Assembly: GCF_005048155.1 (NCBI RefSeq)
Contig: NZ_SUMB01000018.1
Span: 1 to 64,000 of the forward strand
Direction of reading: 5' to 3'
DNA length: 64,000 nt
Source: Streptomyces piniterrae
GTDB taxonomy: Bacteria; Actinomycetota; Actinomycetes; Streptomycetales; Streptomycetaceae
The translations under genes and the position numbers were made by a program. The notes beneath the pieces are model-generated. The model saw only the letters and a list, made by a program, of their open reading frames with translations, ran no database searches and had not been told where the DNA came from. Shown one piece after another: positions 51,247-59,896 of this stretch (within the stretch, counting starts at the first letter, position 1; each line of letters begins with the position of its first letter).

Positions 51247-51720
51247 TCAGATCCCGTGTTTTTTCAGGATCGCTTCGATGTCCGAGAAGTCATCCTTGGG
51301 TGCACCACCCGCGCTCTTGTCCTTGCCCTTGTCCTTTCCCTTGGCCTTCGCGGCCGGCTGAGCCGCGCCGTGGCCGGCGCCGAGGGAGGGTACGGAGGCG
51401 GCCGGCGCCACCACCCCGGACCGGGCGGCCGCCGCGGCCTTGCGCTCCTTGCGACTGCCGATCCCCCGGCGGCGCTCGACGACCCGGCCGATGGTGAACA
51501 GCACGGCGGAGAGCGCGAGCACGCCGAAGCCGGCCCAGACCGAGGGCTTGAAGACGATGTCGGTGAGCCAGTCGATGACACCGGTCAGCACCAGGCCGAG
51601 GGGGATGAGAGAAAACGCGGCGATGCGGGTCGCGGCCAGGAACCGCTTGCGGTAAGCCGTCAGTGCGGCAATGGCCAGGCCCGCAGCCGACACCGCGGCA
51701 CAGACGGTCGAGGTCAGCAT
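51247..51720 (-). CDS. Small membrane protein with basic C-terminal tail
   Basis: A 157-residue protein. Two or three N-terminal spans (VCAAVSAAGLAIAALTAY, IAAFSLIPLGLVLTGVIDWL, VWAGFGVLALSAVLFTIGRV) precede a basic RRRGIGSRKERK stretch, an Ala/Lys-rich low-complexity region and a conserved-looking end DDFSDIEAILKKHGI. No family recognised with confidence. ATG at 51720. Confidence 0.75.
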   Translation of the reverse strand: MLTSTVCAAVSAAGLAIAALTAYRKRFLAATRIAAFSLIPLGLVLTGVIDWLTDIVFKPSVWAGFGVLALSAVLFTIGRVVERRRGIGSRKERKAAAAARSGVVAPAASVPSLGAGHGAAQPAAKAKGKDKGKDKSAGGAPKDDFSDIEAILKKHGI

Positions 51721-51889
51721 CCGGTCCTCCTGCCGATGGATGGGCGAGCGTGCGTTGCGCTCCTCTCCATCCTGCCCTGTCCGGTGCGCGGGCGGCCATG
51801 TTCCGGGACGGGCTCAGGGACATCTCCGGGTTCCGGTCCTCCGCAGGTCCCGGTTCGGGCCCCGCCCACCGGACTGGGAGACTGGCCCC

Positions 51890-52432
51890 ATGAACGACGC
51901 CACCACCTCCGACGCCTCGTCGCCGGCCGCTTCCGTCCTCCCCATCGTTCTGGACGTCTGGTGCGAGCTGCAGTGCCCGGACTGCCATGCCGCCCTGGAC
52001 GATCTGCGGGCACTGCGCGAGCGTTACGGCGACCGGCTGGACATCCGGCTGCGCCACTTCCCCCTGGAGAAGCACAAGCACGCCTACGTCGCGGCCCAGG
52101 CCGCCGAGGAGGCCACGGAGCAGGGGCAGGGCTGGCCGTACGCCGAGGCGGTGCTGGCGCGCACCGAGGAGCTGGCCGGACGCGGCGAGAAGCTGCTGCT
52201 GGAGGTGGCCGGGGAGCTGGGGCTGGACGCGGAGGAGCTGGACACCGCGCTGATCGACGGGCGGCATCTGCTGATCGTCGACGCGGACCAGGCGGAGGGC
52301 AAGGCGATCGGTGTGAGCGGCACTCCGACCTATGTGATCGGCGGCGAGCGGCTGGACGGCGGCAAGAGCCAGGAGGGCCTGCGCGCCCGGATCGAGGAGA
52401 TCGCCGACCGGCTGCTGGCCGAGCAGGGCTGA
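51890..52432 (+). CDS. DsbA-family thioredoxin-like oxidoreductase
   Basis: A 180-residue protein with a thioredoxin-fold active site WCELQCPDCHAALDDL (CPDC) near residue 29, a long helical insertion, and the cis-Pro region VSGTPTYVIGGERLDG near residue 145. No signal peptide is seen, so it is probably cytoplasmic. It resembles the DsbA/FrnE group. ATG at 51890. It is convergent with the GNAT gene; the 99-base gap carries short CGTCAGC repeats. Confidence 0.9.
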   Translation: MNDATTSDASSPAASVLPIVLDVWCELQCPDCHAALDDLRALRERYGDRLDIRLRHFPLEKHKHAYVAAQAAEEATEQGQGWPYAEAVLARTEELAGRGEKLLLEVAGELGLDAEELDTALIDGRHLLIVDADQAEGKAIGVSGTPTYVIGGERLDGGKSQEGLRARIEEIADRLLAEQG

Positions 52433-52531
52433 GAACGGGCCTACGGGTGCCGCAGTGCCGCCGCGGCACCCCGGGCCGGCACGCGACCGCCGGTCGTCAG
52501 CGGCCGATCGTCAGCCGTCAGCCGCCGGCGG

Positions 52532-53359
52532 TCACAGGATCGGCTTCCACAACAGATAGCCGGTCGGCCGGTAGCCCAGCGAGTCGTAGAGCTTGAGCGC
52601 CGGCGCGTTGTCGGTGTAGACGTTCAGGCCGAGGGTCTCACGGGCGGCCGCGAGGCATTCGCGCTCGGCGATCAGCATCAGCGTGCGGCCGTGCCCCCGA
52701 CCTCGGTGTGCGGGGTCGACTTTCACGTCCATGACGTAGCCGCCGGGCTCCCCCGGCCGCCGCATCGCGACCCACACGTGCCCGACGTCCACACCGTCAT
52801 GGGCGAGGATCCGCACCACATGGTCCGGCGTGGCCACGCCGTCCGGGCGCACCGCGCGGTGTCCGTCCGCGGAGATCCGCTCGGCCCGTTCGCGGGACAT
52901 CCCGTTCGTCGTCAGCTGCGACACGTAGGCGGCGTGCGCCTCGGCGAACCAGGCCGGGAACTCCGCCTCGCCCAGCGGCCGGTCCTGGCTGCCAGCGGGG
53001 AGCTGTGACGGCGCGGGCTCCTTGGCCATCCGCCGGCTGCGCTCGGTGTAGCCCAGCGCGGCGGCCAGCCGCAGGGCGGCCTCGGCGGCGGCCGGGACGG
53101 TCAGCTCTATGCGCCGGCAGCCCCAGCCGCGCAGCACTTCCTCGGCGGCCAGCGCGGCAACGGTGGCGCGGCCACGGTGCCGGTCCGGGGGGTCGATCTC
53201 CAGGGCCTCGATCCGGCCGGCCGCCGGCCCGAACCGCGCATCGGTGGCCAGCCGGATCCGGCCGACGCGGCGGCTGTTGACGCAGACGTCGTACGGGCGG
53301 GCCCGGCCGCCGCCGTCCTGTCGTTCTTCCGGTCCGGCGGGCCGCAGCGTAGTGGTCAC
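52532..53359 (-). CDS. Double GNAT-domain acetyltransferase
   Basis: A 275-residue protein with two GNAT-type modules. The C-terminal module is complete: DVKVDPAHRGRGHGRTLMLIAE (acetyl-CoA loop RGRGHG) followed by LGLNVYTDNAPALKLYDSLGYRP. The N-terminal module (IEALEIDPPDRHRGRATVAALAAEEVL, then LRLAAALGYTE) is degenerate. Such tandem forms include mycothiol synthase-like and small-molecule acetyltransferases; the substrate is unknown. Confidence 0.88.
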   Translation of the reverse strand: MTTTLRPAGPEERQDGGGRARPYDVCVNSRRVGRIRLATDARFGPAAGRIEALEIDPPDRHRGRATVAALAAEEVLRGWGCRRIELTVPAAAEAALRLAAALGYTERSRRMAKEPAPSQLPAGSQDRPLGEAEFPAWFAEAHAAYVSQLTTNGMSRERAERISADGHRAVRPDGVATPDHVVRILAHDGVDVGHVWVAMRRPGEPGGYVMDVKVDPAHRGRGHGRTLMLIAERECLAAARETLGLNVYTDNAPALKLYDSLGYRPTGYLLWKPIL

Positions 53360-53393
53360 AAGGACTTTCTACCCGCCCGCGCGGGGCCCGTCA

Positions 53394-54218
53394 TCACCGC
53401 GGATCGAAGTCGGCGGCCGACCGTTCGTCGAAGATCCGCATGGCTTCGGCCGTCACCGGGCCCGGCCCGTCGGCCAGTTGGCGGCCGTCGATCCGGGTCA
53501 CGGCCTGGACGTCGCGCAGGGTGGAGGTCAGGAAGATCTCCTCGGCCCGCTCCAGGGCGTCGAGCGGCAGGTCGGTCTCCTTGGCCCCGGCCCAGGCGAC
53601 GGTGAGCGCGCGGGTGATGCCCGCCAGGCAGCCGGAGGACAGCGGCGGAGTGTGCAGCTCGCCGTCCAGGACGACGAAGACATTGGAGCCGGTGCCTTCG
53701 CAGAGCGCGCCGACGGTGTTGGCGAACAGCGCCTCGGACGCGCCCAGTTCGCGTGCGCGGGCGAGCGCGACGACGTTCTCGCCGTACGAGGTGGTCTTCA
53801 GGCCGGCGAGCGCGCCGCGTTCGTTCCGGGTCCAGGGGACCGTGACGGCGGCGGTGGTGTCGGGGCGGCGGGACGTCTCGCTGAGCGCGATGACCAGCGT
53901 CGTTCCGTTGTCGCCGCGGTCCGAGCCGAGCGGTGAGAGGCCGCCGGTGTAGGTGATCCGGAGCCGTCCGAGGGCCATCGGGTTGGCGTCCAGGACGGCC
54001 GCGCAGCCGCGCCGTACCTCGTCGAGGTCGGGGGCGGGCAGGCCGAGGCCCTCGGCGGAGGTGGTCAGCCGCTCCAGGTGGCGGGTGAGGGCGAAGAGCC
54101 GTCCGTCGGCGGCCTTGATCGTCTCGAAGACGCCGTCGCCGACCGTCAGTCCGTGGTCGAAGACCGAGACCCGGGCGCCGTCGGCGTCCCGCAGTGCCCC
54201 GTCGAGCCAGATCCTCAT
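53394..54218 (-). CDS. pabC: Aminodeoxychorismate lyase
   Basis: PLP-dependent class IV aminotransferase-fold enzyme; with pabB next door it most likely releases pyruvate from aminodeoxychorismate to give p-aminobenzoate for folate. It has 274 residues. Visible are SVFDHGLTVGDGVFETIK, the PLP Lys in LKTTSYGENVVAL, ALCEGTGSNVFVV and LTSTLRDVQAVTRIDG. The ATG overlaps the pabB stop by 4 bases. A branched-chain or D-amino-acid aminotransferase is the alternative, less likely from context. Confidence 0.88.
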   Translation of the reverse strand: MRIWLDGALRDADGARVSVFDHGLTVGDGVFETIKAADGRLFALTRHLERLTTSAEGLGLPAPDLDEVRRGCAAVLDANPMALGRLRITYTGGLSPLGSDRGDNGTTLVIALSETSRRPDTTAAVTVPWTRNERGALAGLKTTSYGENVVALARARELGASEALFANTVGALCEGTGSNVFVVLDGELHTPPLSSGCLAGITRALTVAWAGAKETDLPLDALERAEEIFLTSTLRDVQAVTRIDGRQLADGPGPVTAEAMRIFDERSAADFDPR

Positions 54219-55285
54219 CGTCGTGTTCCTCCGCTCGCCTCGTGCACGCCCGACGCTACCGCCAGCAGCCGGCTGGCCTTCAGTTCGGTCTCGGCCCACT
54301 CCCGCTCGGGATCGGAGTCCCAGATGATCCCCGCGCCGGCGCCGAAGCGCAGCACCGGGCCGCCGGGGGCGGTGCGGTCGATCCAGAACGTACGGATGCC
54401 GACGTTGAGCTCGCCGGTGCGGCGGTCGGCGTCGACCCAGCCGATGCCGCCGCAGTAGGGACCGCGGGGTGCGGTCTCCAGCTCGTCGATGATCTTCAGG
54501 GCGCTGTACTTGGGGGCGCCGGTGACCGAGCCGGGCGGGAAGGTGGCGCCGAGCAGGTCCGCCCAGGCCGTCTTCCGGTTCCTTCCGTCGAGTTCGCCGC
54601 GCACGGTGGAGACGAGATGGACCAGGCCGGGGTGCGGTTCGACGGTGCACAGCGCCGGGACGGTCACGGTGCCGGTGGCGCAGACCCGGCCGAGGTCGTT
54701 GCGGACCAGGTCCACGATCATCACGTTCTCCGCCTGGTCCTTCTCGGTGAGGTCCGCGGCGGTCCGTCCGGTTCCCTTGATCGGCCCGGACTCGACGGTG
54801 CGGCCGTCGCGGCGCAGATACAGCTCGGGCGAGGCGGTGGCGACCTCGACGCCGTGGCCGGGCAGGCGGATCGTTCCTGCGTACGGCGCGGGGTTGCCGC
54901 GGGCCAGCACCGCGGACAGCGCGTCCACATCGGCGCGGGCGGGGTCGGGCAGCGGCGCGGTCAGCACCCGGCAGAGGTTCACCTGGTAGACGTCGCCGGC
55001 CGCGATGTATTCACGGATCCGCCGCACGCCCGCGGTATAGGCGGCGCGGTCCAGGGAACTGGTCCAGTCGCCGGGCGCCGGGCCGAGCCAGCCACCGGGG
55101 GCGGGTTCGTCCGCGGCCGTGGCCGGGCGGATATCGCCGAAGCGGGCGCAGACCACCGCCCCCTCGAAGTCGGCGACCACCGCCCACCAGCCCGTGGAGT
55201 CCAGGGCCGCGGGGTCGCTGGTGACATCGCGCAGGTCGGTGGCTATCAGACCGCCGAAGCGGGCCATAGGAGGGAAGTCGTGCAC
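54215..55285 (-). CDS. pabB: Aminodeoxychorismate synthase component I (chorismate-binding)
   Basis: Converts chorismate and ammonia to aminodeoxychorismate, the branch to folate. About 356 residues. The chorismate-binding domain has AAGDVYQVNLCRVL, TASPELYLRR, ESGPIKGTGRT, VDLVRNDLGRVC, LGATFPPGSVTGAPK and RFGAGAGIIWDSDPEREW. No glutaminase domain is attached, so ammonia must come from a separate PabA/TrpG. The GTG at 55285 is preferred over an ATG at 55267, which lacks a binding site. It depends on chorismate, linking it to the aro operon. Confidence 0.88.
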   Translation of the reverse strand: MHDFPPMARFGGLIATDLRDVTSDPAALDSTGWWAVVADFEGAVVCARFGDIRPATAADEPAPGGWLGPAPGDWTSSLDRAAYTAGVRRIREYIAAGDVYQVNLCRVLTAPLPDPARADVDALSAVLARGNPAPYAGTIRLPGHGVEVATASPELYLRRDGRTVESGPIKGTGRTAADLTEKDQAENVMIVDLVRNDLGRVCATGTVTVPALCTVEPHPGLVHLVSTVRGELDGRNRKTAWADLLGATFPPGSVTGAPKYSALKIIDELETAPRGPYCGGIGWVDADRRTGELNVGIRTFWIDRTAPGGPVLRFGAGAGIIWDSDPEREWAETELKASRLLAVASGVHEASGGTRR

Positions 55286-55361
55286 GTCAGTGAGTCTATG
55301 GCGGGGGCCCGACGACCGCCTGGGCCGAGCGAGCAGCGCAGCACGCTGCACAAACGCGTTT

Positions 55362-55389
55362 TTGTACTGGCCCCGGAATCCGCTAGAGT
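55362..55389 (+). promoter_or_regulatory. Promoter of the tRNA array
   Basis: TTGTAC (55362-55367) and TAGAGT (55384-55389) are 16 bases apart, about 70 bases before the first tRNA. It fits the housekeeping promoter pattern, leaving a leader for 5' processing. Confidence 0.65.
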
Positions 55390-55462
55390 TCAACACGTCG
55401 CCGGGACGCGGAAGCGCCCCGGAGGCCGAGTAGCTCCCGGACGTAGTCTGGGAGAGACACCT

Positions 55463-55535
<73 letters not shown>

Positions 55536-55570
55536 CGATGTGGGGGATCTTCCCGAACCCCTTCACTCCT

Positions 55571-55641
55571 GGTGGAGTGGCCGAGAGGCGAGGCAACGGC
55601 CTGCAAAGCCGTCTACACGGGTTCAAATCCCGTCTCCACCT
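55571..55641 (+). tRNA. tRNA-Cys (anticodon GCA)
   Basis: Acceptor GGTGGAG/CTCCACC, anticodon stem ACGGC/GCCGT around CTGCAAA (GCA), T arm GGGTTCAAATCCC, discriminator T. A genomic CCA follows directly at 55642-55644, the only tRNA here with one. Confidence 0.95.
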
Positions 55642-55645
55642 CCAA

Positions 55646-55717
55646 GGACGATTAGCTCAGCGGGAGAGCGCTTCCCTGACACGGAAGAGGTCACTGGTTC
55701 AATCCCAGTATCGTCCA
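55646..55717 (+). tRNA. tRNA-Val (anticodon GAC), copy 1
   Basis: Acceptor GGACGAT/ATCGTCC, anticodon stem CTTCC/GGAAG around CTGACAC (GAC), T arm TGGTTCAATCCCA. It starts one base after the tRNA-Cys CCA. Reads GUC/GUU. Confidence 0.96.
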
Positions 55718-55742
55718 CTGGCCCGGTCTTCTCCGGGCCCCC

Positions 55743-55814
55743 GCGCGATTAGCTCAGCGGGAGAGCGCTTCCCTGACACGGAAGAGGTCACTGGTTCAAT
55801 CCCAGTATCGCGCA
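55743..55814 (+). tRNA. tRNA-Val (anticodon GAC), copy 2 with variant acceptor stem
   Basis: Identical body to copies 1 and 3, but the acceptor is GCGCGAT/ATCGCGC: positions 2-3 and 70-71 have changed together so base pairing is kept. Confidence 0.95.
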
Positions 55815-55864
55815 CGCAGCACCACGGAGATCGTTGAGTTCCGCTCATCGGGTTCGTGACCCGA

Positions 55865-55936
55865 GGACGATTAGCTCAGCGGGAGAGCGCTTCCCTGACA
55901 CGGAAGAGGTCACTGGTTCAATCCCAGTATCGTCCA
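55865..55936 (+). tRNA. tRNA-Val (anticodon GAC), copy 3
   Basis: Same sequence as copy 1 (acceptor GGACGAT/ATCGTCC). Last gene of the array, followed by a terminator hairpin. Confidence 0.96.
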
Positions 55937-55945
55937 CACCTGAGG

Positions 55946-55978
55946 CCGAGGGCCGGAGCACATCGCTCCGACCCTCGG
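55946..55978 (+). terminator. Terminator of the tRNA array
   Basis: Stem CCGAGGG-C-CGGAGC / GCTCCG-A-CCCTCGG (13 pairs, one mismatch) with a short loop, 9 bases after the last tRNA, followed by TCGTTTGCG. Confidence 0.8.
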
Positions 55979-56035
55979 TCGTTTGCGTCCGGGTCTGTTC
56001 GTCCGGGTTGTTCGGGTCGTCCGGTTCTGCCCAGG

Positions 56036-56314
56036 TCAGGACGAGAAGAGCATGTGGCCGAAGCTGCGGTGATGGCCGTGGTGCCCATGGTGACCGTGGT
56101 GGCCCTGGTGCGGGGCGCCCCAGGCGGGAGCGGCGGGGTAGGCCTGCGGGGCGGGCGGCGGCGGGGCCTGCTGCGTCCACTGCGCCTCGAGGCGGGTCAG
56201 CGACTCCAGCTCGCCGTAGTCCAGGAAGATCCCCCGGCAGCCGGCGCACTGCTCGATCTGCACGCCATTGCGGTTGTATGTCTGCATCGGTGCATGACAC
56301 TTGGGGCACTGCAT
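56036..56314 (-). CDS. TFIIB-type zinc-ribbon protein with His-rich tail
   Basis: A 92-residue protein. The N-terminus is a zinc ribbon (MQCPKCHAPM ... QCAGCRGIFLDYGELE, two CxxC pairs) of the zf-TFIIB family, then a Pro/Ala/Gln linker and a tail with four GHH repeats that may bind metal. ATG at 56314 follows AGGAG. Function unknown; possibly a regulator or metal-handling protein. Confidence 0.85.
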   Translation of the reverse strand: MQCPKCHAPMQTYNRNGVQIEQCAGCRGIFLDYGELESLTRLEAQWTQQAPPPPAPQAYPAAPAWGAPHQGHHGHHGHHGHHRSFGHMLFSS

Positions 56315-56387
56315 CGTCGGCTCAACTCCTGTAATCCGTCGCTGCTCACTGCGGCACCGCCGGAACATCCGCCCGGCGATGAGGTGT

Positions 56388-57404
56388 TCACCCTACGTCG
56401 GAGGCGCCGGGCGCCAACTGCTGCGGCAGGGAAGTCATCCGGGCGCAGGCGTCGACGACGGCCGACTCGACCTCGTCCAGCGGGCGGGACGCGGCGTGGG
56501 CCTTGGCGACGGCCAGCGCGGCGGTCTGCACGGTCAGGGTGCGCGCGGGGATCTCCAGGTCGGGCCAGGGGTCGCCGTCGGGGGGCACGGCCGGGCCGCC
56601 GGCGGCGCGGTAGGCGGCCAGGAAGCGGGACCAGATGTCCGGGGCGAGCAGGCCGGTGGCGAACCAGGCGGCGGGGCGGGCCAGGTCCCAGGCGGGGTTG
56701 CCCAGGCCCAGGTCGTCGATGTCTATCAGCAGCCAGCGGCCGTCGGCGGGTGGGTGCCGGACGAGCTGGCCGAGGTGGAGGTCGCCGTGGCAGAGGTGGG
56801 CGCTGTGCGGCGGCGGGGCGGCGCCGCGGGCCCAGGGCGGCAGCGCGGCCCAGGCGCGCTCGATGGCGTCGGCGGCCGCGGAGAGGGGGCCGGGGCCCGG
56901 TCGCGGTGGGTGCGTCGTACGGGCGGTGCGCAGGCGGGTCAGGGCGCGGGCGGCCTTGGCGGGGCCGCGCATCGGCGGGACGGGCCCTGCCAGTTGGCGG
57001 GGGTCGACGGAGTGGAGCCGGGCGAGCAGGCGGGCGGCGTCCTCCCAGGGGGCGGCGTCCGGGTCGTCCGGCGATACGGGGCTGCCGTACGGCCAGCGGG
57101 TCAGCGGGCGGCCGTCCTCGGCGAGGGTGAGATGGCCGTCGGGGGCGGTGAGGGGAAGCGGGGGCAGCAGGATGCCGTGCAGCAGGGGGTGGGCGGCGAC
57201 GGCCAGCCGGGCGGCCAGGTCGCGCGGGTCGCAGTCGGGGGCGTGGGCCTTGGCGACGGTGCGGCCGCTGCGGACGAGGGTGCCGTCGGGGCGGTCGGCG
57301 AGCACTTCGGGGGCGGTGCCGGACACCGGCCCGCTTTCCGGTGCGCCGCCCGGTACGGGGGCCGCCGACAGGGCCGCCAGTCGGCCGAGCAGTGGTGCGG
57401 TCAT
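56388..57404 (-). CDS. Aminoglycoside phosphotransferase-family protein
   Basis: A 338-residue APH/choline kinase-fold protein. The catalytic loop reads LCHGDLHLGQLVRHP, with Gln at the place usually held by Asn (HGDxxxxN), and the metal motif is LLIDIDDLGLGNPAWDL. The N-lobe is shortened and Pro-rich. No resistance context is present; such genes are widespread core genes and the substrate is unknown. ATG at 57404. Confidence 0.85.
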   Translation of the reverse strand: MTAPLLGRLAALSAAPVPGGAPESGPVSGTAPEVLADRPDGTLVRSGRTVAKAHAPDCDPRDLAARLAVAAHPLLHGILLPPLPLTAPDGHLTLAEDGRPLTRWPYGSPVSPDDPDAAPWEDAARLLARLHSVDPRQLAGPVPPMRGPAKAARALTRLRTARTTHPPRPGPGPLSAAADAIERAWAALPPWARGAAPPPHSAHLCHGDLHLGQLVRHPPADGRWLLIDIDDLGLGNPAWDLARPAAWFATGLLAPDIWSRFLAAYRAAGGPAVPPDGDPWPDLEIPARTLTVQTAALAVAKAHAASRPLDEVESAVVDACARMTSLPQQLAPGASDVG

Positions 57405-57564
57405 CGTCCCCCCGAGTCGTACGAGCCGTGCGCGCGCCGGACGTGGCCTCTCGGCGTTCCGGGCGCCACGAGTGGTGCGGGCGGCGCTCCTGCGGGCCGC
57501 CAGGCCTGGGATCGTACGCGCGGGGCGGGCGGGCCGTCTGCCGCGGCGGCCCGGGAAAGCTCGA

Positions 57565-57594
57565 TGGCCGGGCATCTCCCCAGATGCCCGGCCA
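57565..57594 (-). terminator. Terminator after the 69-residue membrane-protein gene
   Basis: Perfect 13-bp stem TGGCCGGGCATCT/AGATGCCCGGCCA with a CCCC loop, 90 bases past the stop on the - strand. Confidence 0.75.
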
Positions 57595-57683
57595 CTCGTG
57601 CCGTCCGCCGCACCCCCGTCCCCACGGGGTATTCGGCCGGAGGTCCCCGTCCCGGGCCGCTCTCCCGAGGCCGGGGCCGCCTT

Positions 57684-57893
57684 TCAGCGCCCCAGCATTC
57701 CGGCCACGGACGACGCCTGTGTGATGACGGCTTCCCAGCCGCCGAAGACCACGGCCAGGAGGATCGCCAGCGGCAGCACCATGGCCACCGCGACCAGGGG
57801 ATGGCGGGTACTGGAGGACTGGTGACCGCCCAGCGCCGAGGCCGCTCCGTGCCCCTGCGCCCGACGGGCCGTCCGCCCGGAGGTCTCCGCCAT
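57684..57893 (-). CDS. Small single-pass membrane protein (69 residues)
   Basis: A polar N-terminus (AETSGRTARRAQGHGAASAL) is followed by a strong membrane span (PLVAVAMVLPLAILLAVVFGGW) and a short outside tail. ATG at 57893. Its own terminator is at 57565-57594. Function unknown. Confidence 0.7.
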   Translation of the reverse strand: MAETSGRTARRAQGHGAASALGGHQSSSTRHPLVAVAMVLPLAILLAVVFGGWEAVITQASSVAGMLGR

Positions 57894-58528
57894 CGTCCCG
57901 CTCCTGTCGTGATCTGGGGCGGCGGGCGTCTGACCTCGGGGGACGAGTGCTGCGCCCGCCGCTTGAACACCACATTAGGCTCGGCTCGGCGGCCGGGCGT
58001 CATGCCGTCGTACCGATTGACGGGCCTCCGGGAGGATGACGCGAGGAGCGCCGGCGTACTCCTCTGGGTGGAGAGCCGGGGACCGGGACCTGGGGACATC
58101 CCCGAAAGGACGGGCCCGTACGAGGCGCGCGCCCTCCCCCCTTCGGCTACTGCCGGCCCCCTCCCAGGTGATCTCGCTCACTTCGGCCACTCCCCCGCGC
58201 ACCGCCCTCCCGGCCCCCCGTCCCGCACCGCCCGCCACCCCCGCCTACGCCCCGGCCGCTTCCCCGGCATCCACGACCAACCAGCCCGGATCACCTTTCA
58301 TCCCGTCAATCTTCCTTCTGGGATGGATCATTGGCCTCCCCCGCGAGAACTCCGCCCGCACGGCGGCCGATTCCCGTCCGCTCTTCGAGGGTGCCACCCG
58401 CCACTGACAATCCACTCGCCGACGCATGCGCGGCCTATCAGCACAGCGAGCCGTCAATCCGTAAGCTGTGCCACGTCAGACGGTTGGCAGCGGAGTGGGG
58501 CCTTGCCCACCGCAGGTAGGGGACGGAC
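57894..58528. other. 635-base intergenic region upstream of the kinase
   Basis: No frame here looks coding: the open frames are Pro/Arg/Ala-rich with no fold. Near the kinase, GCACAGC (58441-58447) and GCTGTGC (58465-58471) form a 7-bp inverted repeat spaced by 17 bases, 58 bases before the start codon, a possible operator. Confidence 0.4.
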
Positions 58529-59854
58529 ATGGCGATGATGCGGCTCCGGCGCGAGGACCCGCGTGTCGTCGGGTCCTTCCGGCTGCACCGCCGGCTCGGC
58601 GCCGGCGGGATGGGCGTGGTCTATCTCGGCTCGGACAAGCGCGGGCAGCGGGTGGCCCTGAAGGTGATCCGGCCGGATCTGGCGGAGGATCAGGAATTCC
58701 GTTCGCGGTTCGCCCGCGAGGTGTCGGCGGCCCGGCGGATCCGCGGCGGCTGTACGGCCCGGCTGGTCGCGGCCGATCTCGACGCGGACCGCCCGTGGTT
58801 CGCCACCCAGTACGTTCCCGGCCCCTCGTTGCACGACAAGGTCAACGACGAGGGGCCGTTGTCGCCGGCGCAGGTCGCCTCCATCGGTGCCGCGCTCTCC
58901 GAAGGGCTGCTGGCCGTCCATGACGCGGGCGTCGTCCACCGCGACCTGAAGCCGTCGAACATCCTGCTGTCCCCCAAGGGGCCGCGGATCATCGACTTCG
59001 GTATCGCCTGGGCCACCGGCGCCAGCACGCTGACGCATGTCGGTACGGCCGTCGGCTCGCCGGGCTTTCTCGCGCCGGAGCAGGTGCGCGGGGCCGCGGT
59101 GACGCCGGCGACGGACATCTTCGCGCTGGGCGCCACCCTGGCCTACACCTGCACCGCGGACTCGCCCTTCGGGCAGGGCAGTTCGGAGGTCATGCTCTAC
59201 CGGGTGGTGCACGAGGAGGCGCAGCTGGCCGGAGTGCCGGACGCGCTGGCACCGCTGCTCGCGTCGTGTCTGGCCAAGGATCCGGCGGACCGCCCGAGCA
59301 CCCTGTCGCTGTCCTTGCGGCTCAAGGAGATCGCGGCCCGTGAGGCGCACGGTCTGTCCGGCGGACCACTGGAGAACGGCGCGGACACCGGGGCCGGTTG
59401 GCGGCGCGGGGAGCGCCGTCCGGCGGACCGGCCGACCGGGCAGCGGGCCGAGGAGTACGCGCGGCAGCGCACCGAGCGCCGGCCTACGGGAACTCCGGTG
59501 CCGCGCCCTCAGCCGGCCCGGCCCTCGTCGTCCCGGGAGGCGACGTCACGGGCGGGCGGCCCCGCGTCGGCGCCGGGCACGAACTCACGGGCCGGCGGGC
59601 GCACTTCGCGGCGGGTCCCGGCGGCGCGGCCCGCCGGGCGGAACGGTTCACGCGCGCCGGTGCGTACGACGTCGGGCGGGCGCCGCCCCGGTCCCGACCG
59701 CCGGCTGCTGCGGCAGCGGGTCATCGTGTTCGTGGTGGTGACGCTGCTGGTGGCGCTGGGCATCGCGGCGGCCCAGGGCTGCCAGGGGCCGGCACGCGGG
59801 CTGGGCGCGGGACCGGCCGCGGTCGCGGCGTACGGGGGCGAGAGCGGGGCTTAG
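58529..59854 (+). CDS. Hanks-type Ser/Thr protein kinase, membrane-anchored
   Basis: A 441-residue kinase. The kinase domain (about 15-275) has the Gly loop RRLGAGGMGVVYLG, Lys in ALKVIRPD, the catalytic loop VVHRDLKPSNILL, DFG as RIIDFGIAWA, and the activation-segment end GSPGFLAPEQV. An Arg/Pro/Ser-rich linker of ~120 residues leads to one membrane span (VIVFVVVTLLVALGIAAA) and a ~25-residue outside tail with no PASTA or other sensor domain. ATG at 58529 with a GGTAGGGGA site. Signal and targets unknown. Confidence 0.93.
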   Translation: MAMMRLRREDPRVVGSFRLHRRLGAGGMGVVYLGSDKRGQRVALKVIRPDLAEDQEFRSRFAREVSAARRIRGGCTARLVAADLDADRPWFATQYVPGPSLHDKVNDEGPLSPAQVASIGAALSEGLLAVHDAGVVHRDLKPSNILLSPKGPRIIDFGIAWATGASTLTHVGTAVGSPGFLAPEQVRGAAVTPATDIFALGATLAYTCTADSPFGQGSSEVMLYRVVHEEAQLAGVPDALAPLLASCLAKDPADRPSTLSLSLRLKEIAAREAHGLSGGPLENGADTGAGWRRGERRPADRPTGQRAEEYARQRTERRPTGTPVPRPQPARPSSSREATSRAGGPASAPGTNSRAGGRTSRRVPAARPAGRNGSRAPVRTTSGGRRPGPDRRLLRQRVIVFVVVTLLVALGIAAAQGCQGPARGLGAGPAAVAAYGGESGA

Positions 59855-59896
59855 GGGGCGGGGCTTCGGGGGCGGGCTGGGGGGCCTTGGTGGACG

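Noticed and set aside
56388..57404. Aminoglycoside resistance gene
   Set aside because: Only the fold is shared. The catalytic loop departs from resistance enzymes (HLGQ for N) and there is no resistance or antibiotic cluster context.
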